Shown here: positions 34,158-44,697 of the stretch, piece after piece
How positions within the stretch are numbered: the stretch's first letter is position 1
Layout of the letters: every line of letters begins with the position of its first letter
From: Phialophora verrucosa
Lineage: Eukaryota > Ascomycota > Eurotiomycetes > Chaetothyriales > Herpotrichiellaceae
Assembly: GCA_002099365.1 (NCBI GenBank)
Contig: MSED01000010.1
Location: forward strand, 620,001-684,000
DNA: 64,000 bases
Direction: 5' to 3'
Made by a program: the position numbers and the translations under genes
The notes under the pieces: model-generated
Database searches by the model: none
Seen by the model: the letters and a program-made list of their open reading frames with translations, nothing else
Told to the model about the DNA's origin: nothing

Positions 34158-37152
34158 ATGCCGTCGCCGTCCGCCTCGGACACCAATGGCACCGCCGACA
34201 ACAATGGTGGACGCATAAGGCAACGATCTAGGACTTCTGTGGCATGTGCGGCATGCAGAGCTCGGAGAGGGAGGGTAAGTTTCGTAGTTTCAAGAATAAA
34301 ACCCCACCCATCACTGTGCCAGTTCTTAACGTGGTTGCGTTTCCCAGTGTGTAATTCCTGAAGGCGCAAGTGCTTGCGACCATTGCAGAGCAAACAACAC
34401 ACAGTGCCTCATACAGGGTGACAGGCGGAGAAGGTACATAGTAGCCTTCGATATTTTTCCAGTCCCTGCAGCACTAATATTCTTACAAGGCCGGTCATCA
34501 AGGCGCATATGGAATCCCTGGCCGACCGCATGAGAAGCATTGAAGACCTGTTACTGAAACAGGGATTACAACAACCACCAGCTGTCCATGAAGCCACCAA
34601 CTCAGAGCGGACACGCGATCAGAGCCAGCCGAAGGAACAAGGTCAAAGGACGCCGCCTTCGACCACCGATTCAAGTGATGTGGTCGAGCTCAACAACATG
34701 GGTGACACGAATAACACAGCCGATGAATCTGTGGTCATGGTTTCCGACGAAGGGCCGCCACCGCGCGTCAAGTCGGCATGTTCCAATGCCAGCCCACTGT
34801 CAACGGGGTCGAGTGACAGCATATTGAACCACATTCTCTCCACCCAGGGTCACTGGAGTTACGATGAGCTGACAGGAAAGCTGCGGTACTTTGGTCCAAC
34901 GACCAACTTCCACATCTACTCGGGCGTGAGCAACTGGGCTCGGGCCCTGGATTGTCGAGAACAAGAAAGACATGGTCAGGCCATTCTGAGAGACATCCCT
35001 CCCAAGACACAAGACTATCTCCTGGACCTGTACTGGACGTACTATAACAGCGTTTTGTTTGTGGTCCATAAGGAAGCATTTCTGAGTGACCTAAGGGATG
35101 GACGGACGAGTCATTATAGCGCATTCCTGCATCTCGCTTTGCTAGCCATGGGTTTGCGCTTTGCTGACACCAGTCGTCCTGACATTGTTGGTCTTCTGCT
35201 TGGACCAGATAGAGAGACGAGGCTTCTGCGAGAAGCCAAGCGCCTCGTTGAGTATGAATCTGCCTCTCCCGGAGGCGTTCCCAGCATCCAAGCATTGCTG
35301 GTTCTAGGAGACTTGGAGTGCGGTATAGGAAGAGACGGCACAGGTTGGATGTATTCTGGTTGGTTCCTTTCCATTTCCCCCCTGTGGAAGCTATCGCTTG
35401 TTAACGGTATGCTGCAGGCATGGCGTGCCGTCTTGCGATTGATATCGGTCTAAATCTCGACTGTACCATGATCGATTTGCCCAAGACGACGGTGCAGGTC
35501 CGACATATGGTTCTCTGGGCATGTGTAATCTACGACCAGTAAGTAGTTGATTGGATCCCTTGTCTGAAAAGACTTCTCACTATCGTGACAGGTACTGGGC
35601 CTTATTCTTGGGCCGCCCGACAATGATCAAGACCTCGGATCTGGGACATAACCACCTCTCACACAGTCTGGAGTTGATTGCTGATGCTCTCGACACACTT
35701 GAAGGCGAAATATACCGCTTCCTCCTCCAGTTGATGGACTTTGCTAGCCGCATGATTGAGATAACGGAGGTTGGAACTTTTCGGATCGACGTCAAGGCAT
35801 ACCTCGCGATGGCAGCACTGGATCGGAAACTCAACGAGTGGTACGCCCGTCTGCCTGACCACCTCAGATGGAGGCCGGCGAATATCCAGCATGCGCCTGC
35901 TAGCTTTCTTCTACTACAGTAAGTCACCATATCCCCTTTGCTCCCGGTGTGTACTGGTAAAAAGGAATAAATCCGAGGGATGTTAACTGTTTTGGGCGTT
36001 ACAAGCCAGCAATTCTATGCGATCCTAATTTTGCTTCATCGCCCATTCGCCCATTTCGGCCTCCCGGAACCCAGTAGGATATCGTCATATGAGGACGCAC
36101 CTCAATACCCGGAAATTAACCATCTCTCCGTTCTCTCGCGAAAGGTGTGTTTCGACAACTCGATCCGTCTTGCGAGGATATTCAAGTACTACCACGCCCG
36201 ATTTCAAAGCAGCCAGATGTTCATCACTGGCCTGGACCACGCTGGTACGGCAGCGACGGCGCTGATTGCAGGAATAGCGAGCATGAAAGACCCCGCCGAG
36301 CGTTCTGTACCCCTTCGGTATCTCCAGGCCATAAGGGATGCCATGAAGGGCATGAGCTCCTCGCATAAAGCCGCGGAGAGGATGGCGCATGTTCTAGATA
36401 AGATATTCGAAGATCCCCACTGGGCTGAGGTGGTCCAGTTCCCCTGGTCAGCTCCTGTTCCGGGCCAGGCGAATCACGGCCAGGGCCACGGCCATGGACC
36501 ATCCATGGCCCAGAAGCGCAAGTACACCATGTCACAGGACGATGCACAACAGCCCTCTGCCCTCAAGCACCGGGCCAACAAAGTGGACTTGGCACCTTTG
36601 CGAAACGGCACTTTCAGCGTTAGCAGCCACCATCCCACGAAAAAGTATTACCGGGCATCCAACATGGATCGCGATCCCGGGTTCGGCCTAGACGCAATTG
36701 TGGCTTCGAGCATCTGGGGTCCTGGGTCCCTTCCAGTCGTAGGGACTGAATGGCCGACCGACATGAATGAAATCAACCTCACTGACCCGCTCATCTTTGA
36801 CGATGACTTTTTCAGCATCGACTTCTTGTCAAACGATGTGCTCGCTCCGGACAACGGCAACGAAATGGTCTTACTTGACGAGACCACGGGGGTACCGCAG
36901 CCACAGCCGCCGCCGCCTCCTCCTCCTCCTCCTCCTCCTACTTCTTCAATGCCACGGCCCAACGCAGGGGACAATCACATGTACAAATCACGGCTACCAG
37001 AGGTTGAAAATGTCGAAGGGCTTATCACCGCGCCGCCAAACGCCACCGTGGAAGGCCCCGTGTCACCGACGCCTTTCTGGTCGGCCCCGTCTCCCGCTCC
37101 CACACGTCATCTCTCGGCTTCGGACCATCGCAAAAATATGAAATGGATATGA
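34158..37152 (+). CDS. Zn2Cys6 transcription factor (cluster regulator candidate)
   Basis: 888 aa, six exons (34158-34274, 34348-34433, 34490-35358, 35418-35538, 35592-35918, 36006-37152). The binuclear zinc cluster is split by intron 1: CAACRARRGR joins CVIPEGASACDHC, giving C-x2-C-x6-C-x8-C-x2-C-x6-C. A short linker and coiled-coil-like stretch (ESLADRMRSIEDLLLKQG) follow, then a fungal-specific transcription factor (MHR) domain from about residue 190 to 500 (LDLYWTYYNSVLFVVHKEAF; MACRLAIDIGLNLD). The C-terminal tail is acidic and holds a run of 12 prolines near residue 808. As the only regulator in the cluster it is the obvious pathway-specific controller (inference). Nuclear. Confidence 0.92.
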
Positions 37153-37599
37153 TGAGCTTATAGGCATTCGTTGCTGGAAGTGTTGAGCCATTTCCGGCTC
37201 CAGGAAAGCAATCTCCAATTCGCTGATATTGCGGTGAGAGCCTTGCCTCGGAAACAGGGGGAAAAACAACATCCGCAAAGTGAAGGCGATCAGCCAGTCC
37301 GTGGTGCTATGACTAATGCCCTTGCATTGAGCTCCGTGCCCAGTCTTTTAACGGGTACGTTAGAAGGTGCTAATGTTTGCGTGCCGTCTCGATGCTCACT
37401 CTCGAGAGATATGACGCCGCATTCTGCTCAATATTCTCGGCTAGCTTAGATGGTTCTCTGCACAGGCGACCAAGTATCCAAGCTGAGAAGTCACTACGAG
37501 GAATCATTATGGTTTTGAATAGGAATGGTTTAGGATTGGTCTCCAGATCAAGCCCAAGAATGCATTTTTTCGTAACTTGAGTTCGGTTTGCTTCGCTGT
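37153..37599. other. intergenic, convergent 3' ends
   Basis: 447 bp between the stop codons of the regulator and SDR 5. No gene seen. Confidence 0.4.
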
Positions 37600-38582
37600 T
37601 TACAGCTTCGTGAACAGGCCTGACTGTAGATTGGTGCCACCATCCAGAGGAAGAACAATTCCGTTCACAAACGAACCTGCCGGGCTGCAGAGATAGATCA
37701 TGGCTCCAGCAATATCCTCTGGCAGACCAATTCGACCTAAGGGATTTGAGGTTTTCATGACATCCATCCCTCCCACAATCCCAATAATCCCTTTGGAAAG
37801 CTTACTGGGAAAGAACCCCGGTGCGACGCAGTTGCAGGTGATATGTCTTGGTCCAAATTCCATTGCTAGGTTCTTTGCCAGATGGTGAGCAGCTGCCTTG
37901 GAGACAGAATATACGATTGTGCCATTCTCGCCTGTGAATGGAACGGTGAATCCTGCAATGGCACCGACGATGATGATTCTCGAAGGATCTGTCGCAGTGC
38001 CGGACTTCTCGAGGACGGGGCCTAATCTTCAAAGACATAGGTTTAAGTCCCTTTGATCGCACATTTCATTTAGACGGTGTTCACGATCATCAGAGAATAT
38101 ACTTACAGTCGAACCAGGTTGATGATGCTCCGAATGTTGAGATCCAGTACTTTCGCGATCGATTCATCTGGGGTGGTTTCGAGCGGCCCGCCCCAAGTTG
38201 CACCGGCATTTGCGATCAAGATGTCGACCTTTGAGACATGCTGCTGGATCTTCTTGACCGAATCTTGTACCGCTGAGAACCTGCTTAGATCGCATGTAAT
38301 GAGTGTTACCTGGGATCCGCACCCCGGGATTTCCTGCTCGAGAGCCGCGAGAGCAGAGGCAAGGCCTTGGTCGCCGTCAAGTTTCCTCGCAACTAAGATT
38401 ACATGTGCTGCTCCTGCGCGAAGGGAATGCCGTAGCAGTATGCAGACCGAGACCTCGAGAACCTGGAAAGGCTTTTCAGCTCCTAGACACCTCTAGCTTT
38501 CTAATGCTCCCTGACCTCCTGTGATTACTGCGACCTTCCCATCTAAGCGGAAGAGTCCATCGAAATTATCCAGCCGTGACAT
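37600..38582 (-). pseudogene. short-chain dehydrogenase/reductase 5, one-base frameshift
   Basis: Three-exon SDR (38582-38516, 38462-38107, 38026-37600) summing to 850 nt, one base more than 283 codons. The frame reads GKVAVITGGSRGLGLHTATA (cofactor motif, across intron 1), then breaks at a CCC run (38423-38425, minus strand). Removing one C restores LRAGAAHVILVARKLDG. The rest is intact: NAGATWGG, the catalytic VYSVSKAAAHHL region, CVAPGFFPSK and PLDGGTNLQSG. It is related to the 3-oxoacyl-ACP-reductase/RhlG-like SDRs rather than to SDRs 1-4. Either a recent homopolymer indel or an assembly error. Confidence 0.8.
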
Positions 38583-39003
38583 ACTGCTTTGTCGGGATTG
38601 GGCACTCTTTTGAAAATGCTTCGCAGAAAGAGGATGGGTCATTAATCTGAATGGTACTCTTGCAGTGGGCAAATTTGTCAGGCTACACAGCAGCCGTCAC
38701 AGATTTGTAGCTATCATAGTAACGCAAGTGGCTCGGGGATCAACTTACCGAGGTCGATAGCCGTGGAAATGCAGGACCGGGATCCGGTACAGGAGGCTTG
38801 AAGGCCGCCGGGCGGTTCGGCATTCCAATTAGCTGTAACAGCGTACATGTGGCGTGGTAAGGACTTTGTACGATTTGATGACAACTTCAGTGGTCAATTA
38901 TGCAAGGTCTGCGAGATAGAAATAACTTTGAAACTGTCTGGCTAAAGGTACAATCTCGAGTACTAGCCATCAGCGACTTCTAAGACGCCCTCTTTTCCGG
39001 GGT
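38583..39003. other. intergenic, no gene recognised
   Basis: 421 bp upstream of SDR 5 and downstream of the BVMO 3 pseudogene. No coding signal. Confidence 0.4.
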
Positions 39004-41303
39004 TTAATCGATCGACCATGGATGATCCGAGTTCCGAACATATGGGGTCAGTGCTAGCACGTCTCTCGTGATAGTGGCTTTGACATTTCCATTGCCCAGG
39101 AAAGCGAATCTGTTGTGGTATCGGTAACGAATATCATAATCCTCCATCCTGGGATCTTTGATGGTCTTGAGGAAATGTATCGTCTGCACCACACGTTTGT
39201 TAGCCAGTATCTTCTGCGTAGAACTGCCGGGCAGAAACCCACCGGTCCAGGCCAGAGGTATATCCGACGCTTGATTTTACCGTCTTTAAACCATGATCGA
39301 CATTCCTCACTCCAAACCGTGTTCCTGTGGAAAGCGTCAAAGTGCTCGTAGATGTCGTCAACCGCCTCTTGCTTGACAGCCATCGACAAGATGCCTTCTG
39401 TTTGTATTTTCTTGATCATTTTAATGCTGTATTCCACCGATGTCTCAATACCCGGGATAAGGGTCCCGTTGGACCATGTTGCTCCAGGCCCTACGATGGT
39501 GAAATAGTTTGGAAACCTCGGTGCGGTCCTGGTTTCTATGTCAGCCTGGAGGAAGGAAGGGGTCAAATCCAGAATAGCTTTACACTCCAAGATACATATT
39601 ACAGCCGTCGCCCTAATCTTCCGACAGTGTTTTCTCCCCGTTGAATACCTGCAAATGGTTAATGGCGGAGCACCTGAAAAACGCCTGAAGAGAAGATCCA
39701 TACGTTGAACGCTGGCTTAAACGCAGGAGTAAATCCAGTGGCATAGACCAGGACGTCGAGTTTTCTCTCCTCGCCGCCGACAACCACGCCGGTCGCTGTG
39801 ATCCGTTCAATTTCTCCAAACAATGGTGTAACATTGTCCGAGACCAATGCTTCGAGGTACCCGTCGGCGGGAGACACGCGGCGGCACCCGACGCTCTATT
39901 TCGGGATAATAAATTCCTTAAGCTTTTCATTCCTGGGGCTTAATCTGCGAAGTATTTCTTTTTCGATAATATCGCGAAATTGAGTTTAGACTTTAGAGCC
40001 ACTAATATACATCTCGAAGAGAAGATTAATTTCGGCCTCGATCTCCTTGCGGAAGCGGAGGAAGTATTTAGGATCATCACGAAACCGTCTCTTATCCGCC
40101 TCGGTGAATTTATACTGGCGGTTCCCCGGATCTAGCTCTATCCCGTTGTAGAGCTGAGAGAGAGCGGCTAGAATTATATATTAAGGGCGTAGAGTCTAGG
40201 GCCGAGTAAAAGGAAACTTATTAGCTCCAAAGGGCGGACTAATCCACGTTACTGTAGCGATCTCATGAAGACATCCACCTGCTTTGCCACTTTCTGAAGC
40301 ACCGGAACGTTCTGGACCGATGTGCTACCAGTGCTAATGACACCGACAGTTTTGCCTTTGAAGTCAACACTGTGATCCTATTTGGCCGAGTGCATCATAG
40401 GCCCTTCGAAGTCAAAAAGTCCCTCGATGTCGGGCTATTTCCAGGTGTTGAGGATACCAGTGCCGTTGATACACACATGGGCCCAGTCGTACCAGATCTT
40501 CTTTATCACTTGGTCCTCGAGTGTGCTAAGTAGGTAGAAAATGTCAACTCTCTAGTATGACATCTCAAGAAAGGCTCCGTTGAACAGACTCACATGTTCC
40601 ACACACCCCCGTTTTTATCCCAAGCCAGCTCCAGCACCTTTGTGTTCAGTTTCATGTATTTCTCCAGATCTAAATTAATAGTGTCAGCTCGGAGCAAAGG
40701 TGTGATGGCGATCGGACACATTGGAGCTCACCATATCTACGCGCAAACCCCTCAAAGTATTCCTGGATTTCCGGCCCGTACGCAAAGTAATGAGACCGTT
40801 CGGATTTGGATCGAACGAGAAGGTGTACAGAGGCGAGGGAATGTCGCAAGCAACACCTGGATAGGTGTTTTCGTACCTGCAAAGGGTTTTCACGTCAATC
40901 CTTGTTCAACCCAATGGATCTCTCACTTCCACCGTACAAAAAGCCCAACGCAATCTGCCGAGGCGGTACCAGCTGCTTCTGTTACTCATACCCAGCGACT
41001 AGCAACGCTCACTAATGCGACATGCAAGGGATGAACACGACAATTGCTGCACTGACCATGTACCGCCAAATTGGTCGTTCTTCTCGAAAAGTGTCAACTC
41101 CCAAGAACCTCTTCAAGCATCCTCTCCATCTTGTAGGCCGTGCAAAGCCCTGTTGCACCCGCGCCGATACATGCTACTCGCATCTTGGAAGGCTGCGAAT
41201 GGTATTGATCCAGGACTCTGTATGGTGTCGGCGGGTATTCGAATGAAACGAGCTTTGGGTTGGGGCCAGGAATGCCATTGGCCTCGTGTGCAGAGGGCGC
41301 CAT
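39004..41303 (-). pseudogene. Baeyer-Villiger monooxygenase 3, multiply disabled
   Basis: The outline of a complete BVMO gene is legible from the ATG at 41303 (RVACIGAGATGLCTAYK) to TITRDVLALTPYVRN at the end. Frameshifts occur near 41100 (GGGG to GGG before LTLFEKNDQFGGTW), near 40795 (before SHYFAYGPEIQEYFEG) and near 40230 (extra bases before TWISPPFGAN). In-frame stops are TAG at 40437-40435, 40380-40378, 39898-39896 and 39615-39613, and TAA at 39988-39986. The 40380 stop sits on the Trp of the BVMO fingerprint (FEGPMMHSAK-stop-D). A splice donor near 40210 also looks lost. Introns and other motifs such as VGCRRVSPADGYLEAL and YATGF survive, so decay is moderate. Confidence 0.92.
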
Positions 41304-42076
41304 CTTGACTGCCTGTTCCACGTAGTGCACGCTCGGTTGAGACTTTGAGTCCCTGTATAGTACTAGATGCTATGTCCAGCTTCTACGGCCAATGGACTCG
41401 TTTTGGTTCGAAGATGGAAATTGGTGGTTTTACAGGTCGAACAAATTTTGTTCACAATTCGGGTCAGGCTGAGTTCGAGCATCCGGGCCCTACATGGTTG
41501 CAGAGTATCGCTAAGCTCTGCAGATGTTGATCATACAATGTCCTCGTAAATAGCCGCATGTGTTTCCAGCCGAATGGCCAGCTCAAGGAATATGCTACCC
41601 TCCCTACTGAACTGTTTATGCTGGCGTTGCGGAACATCCGGCGATGCTTTTCCGGGGTTGCGAAGGCTCACACCCCCTGGATGTCCCCCGAATTAATCAA
41701 CTGGTCGTTTTTACGAGTATCACGTTATAGGGCTGTGCAAGGCAGTGGCTGTCATGATATATTTGCAACGCTGTCGTTGATGCCAGCCATACGAAGCAAG
41801 CATTAGGGGTGGATTGGCCCACCCCTGGGCTTGGTGAGCAGCACGCTGGCTACGTTGAAGTCCCTTCCTGAGCCCTAGCCGTCAAGAAGCCACAGACTTG
41901 ACCTCTCCTCCATTAGTACCGTTTATGTGTCTCTCCTGCTACCTGCTTGCTAGATTTTCGAGGAAATCGTAATGAACGAAGCATTGTTACGTATTGCTAT
42001 GGCCACGTTCGGGGTTTTACGGACAAGTTTTGGACAAACTCCATGGCCCTGGAGCCCTTTATGACATTCCGTGCTC
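41304..42076. other. intergenic, no gene recognised
   Basis: 773 bp between the BVMO 3 start and the CoA-ligase 3' end. Short plus-strand frames only, without domains. Confidence 0.4.
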
Positions 42077-43982
42077 TTAGATTCTCGCACGAAGACTGCT
42101 ACTACCTGGAGCAATCTTGTTTGCATCTCTTATTGCCCATTGCCGCAAGATCTTTCGCTGGAGTTTTCCACTGGCAAGCTTAGGAATCTCATCCACAAAT
42201 GCTACACCACCTCGCAGATGCTTGTGCTTTGCCACTTTGCTGTTAAGCCATTCGATTATCATAGCCTCGCTGGCCGTCTCTTTGTTCGATGGTTTTAGTG
42301 CAATGTAGGCCCGCGGGTACTCGTTCCCATTGCTGTGGACGTTCAACATTTCCTTCGGCGCAACGCATGGACTTCGCATACTCACATATTGACCCCTACA
42401 ACGGCAGCATCTGCGACATATTCGTTCTCGAGGAGTCGGCCTTCGAGCTCTGCAGGAGCCTAATACAAAAGTCAGTTTGTGGTACTAAAGCGTCTGCCCT
42501 GCCGGAACAGAATTACCACTTGAAGTCCATTCACTTTGATCAATTCCTGCAAAATGTCAGCGTAGCCGTGCCAAAAATGGGGATCGGGACGGGCCTTTTT
42601 TCGGTCTACGATCCAATGTAGTCCTCGACCATCTCGAATCGCTATGTCTCCCGTCCGCAACCATCCGTCCGCGTCAAATAGTTCTTGAGTCGCTTGTGAA
42701 TTCCTCCAGTAACCTAGACAGACATTGGGGCCCTTGTACAAGATCTCCCCCTTCTCACCGGTCTTCACTTCTTTTCCATCTTCATCTACCACCTTCGCCT
42801 CGGTGTTTGGTAGCAGGAAACCAACACTACCAGTATGCTCGATCATTCCACCCGGGATCGAGGTGCCAGTGCATGTCAATTCGGTCATTCCCCAGCCAAT
42901 GGTAAATTTTAGATTAAACCGTTTTGCAATTCTGATTTGCAAGTCAAGGGGTATGGGGGCTGCTCCACAGACGACCTCTATCAGGCTGCTGAGATCGTAC
43001 CTGAGTGTCTCCGGGCGCTTATCCAACATGACGAGGATCGGTTGGGCGATCTGTAGGTTGGTGATTTTGCATCTTTGGATAATAGACAGGAACTTCTCAA
43101 AGTGAAAGCTTTCCATAATGTAGACTGGTATACGGAGCTTACACGCCATGAGGATGGTGTAGAGTTGGCCATATGCGTGATACAAGGGCAAGAAGCCTAC
43201 CCATCGCTCTTCGGGTCGCGGTCGAGGAGTCATATGGTATCTAATGAACATTGTCTGTTCCAGATTCGCAATGATGTTGCTGTGGCTGACCATTACACCT
43301 TTCGGGAGGCCTGTAGTCCTATCCTTCGGGTCAGTCGTACGTTTTAGGCACCGGCTCAACCACTGTTTTGCCCTTGATTCAAACGAGGCACTTACCCTGA
43401 AGAGTAATTGATTGTAGCGACCGTGCTGTTTGCCTCGGATTCATGGTATTCGTTCCATTTCCATTCTTCGGCATCTTGCGAGCTTCTAAGAAAATCTTGC
43501 CATGGTATCAACTGGGTTTGGTTCTGAAAATCCTCGGAATCCGAGAAGAGGAACATGCGTGATTTGGGAAAATTCGATTGACGGGCAGCGTCGAGGGCGG
43601 TGTTCACCAAAGATGGATGCACAAACACGGCTTTCGCTTCAGAGTCCTTGATCAAGTGGACCAACTCCCCAACCGTGTAAGCAGGGTTGAACCCCGTGAA
43701 AACAGCTCCATATGCAACCGTGGCGAGATAGACCACTGGGACAAAGATGTGATTAGGTGTGAAGACGGCGACAACCTCCCGGGGACGAATTCCTTGCTTT
43801 CGAAGTCCGACCGCCGTCATTTTGACGAGGTTGAGAAGCTGCTTGGGAGACAGGCTTCGGCTGAGATTCTCTGGATCTATCCATATTGGAGTGGAATCGT
43901 CTGCAGCACCGTCAGAGAACAAATAGCTCAAGATATTGGTCTTGGGAATGTTCAGGTCGGGAAAAGGACTCTCGGTCGACAT
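42077..43982 (-). CDS. acyl/aryl-CoA ligase, 4-coumarate-CoA-ligase-like
   Basis: AMP-forming CoA ligase of 556 aa in five exons (43982-43396, 43318-42595, 42546-42517, 42459-42386, 42332-42077). Intron 1 splits the P-loop: NYSSG joins TTGLPKGV. Further motifs: GWGMTELT (A5), DGWLRTGDIA (A7), DRKKELIKVNGLQV (A8, after removing a 48-nt GC-AG intron) and the catalytic Lys in PKLASGKLQRK (A10). The C-terminal tripeptide ARI resembles a peroxisomal PTS1 signal. The enzyme adenylates a carboxylic acid and transfers it to CoA, the usual entry to beta-oxidation. Keeping the 48-nt intron would add 16 residues inside A8, which is unlikely to be functional. Confidence 0.9.
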
Positions 43983-44697
43983 GATTGAAGAGTAGAACAA
44001 AAGACAACTTCTACTGTCGAGACCAAATTATCATTTTGCGAACATCCTTTGACCCTGGGGCGCCGAGACGGTAGATCTGGATTCCTGAACAGCCTGAGGT
44101 ACTCTGGACATACGTATACAACTCACCCTAAGCCTCTACCAGACGGGTCTGTGCGGGCTTGCCTCAGCTACGCCTATGCCGTAGAGTTTCCGGGGGGTCC
44201 CGGGCCATGCATCTCCGAAAAGGTGGACCACTTTCAACTAGCTCTTTGGCCTTAAGTAGGCTTTTAGGGTTACCGATAGGGAGAAGGGCCGCCGGTATAT
44301 TAAAATTTTATAACTATATATATCAGGCTTAGGAGATTCGATTTAACTATAAGATTATTAATCCTAACCTCTTACTAAAAGTCACGAGAAGTTGAAACGC
44401 GGACGAGGGAGCGAATCGACTAAATAGTCGTTAGCGGGAGAGTACAGCGGCGGGGGATGAGTCAGCGGCATGGAGGCGGGAGACAACAGTTCGGGGATAT
44501 TATATATACATATATCAGTGATTGACAGTTGTGGAAACGTCCAGATTATTTTACTACTATGTTACTAGCCCACCGATGTCCTCTACCCTGGTCATTCAGA
44601 TCATAAAACAAGTCGGAGCATATGTTCGAAGCCCAGGAAATCAACCATCGGGCTGTCGCCCCGTAAAGAGTGCTTTCCTGCTCAAGGCCACGCCGGA
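43983..44697. other. cluster edge with AT-rich segment
   Basis: Between the CoA ligase start and the kelch protein 3' end. Contains AT-rich stretches at about 44,290-44,390 and 44,498-44,520, unlike the rest of the window. No gene seen; probably degraded DNA at the boundary between the accessory and conserved regions. Confidence 0.5.

Noticed and set aside
36900..36950. CCT/CCG repeat as a microsatellite feature in its own right
   Set aside because: It is the in-frame polyproline run of the Zn2Cys6 regulator and needs no separate call.
39004..41303. Treating the BVMO 3 fragments as several small genes
   Set aside because: Together they follow the order and intron layout of one BVMO gene; separate frames arise from frameshifts and stops.
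42547..42594. 16-residue insertion in the CoA ligase A8 loop
   Set aside because: Better explained as a 48-nt GC-AG intron with a branch-like CTGAC, since removal restores the conserved DRKKELIKVNG motif.
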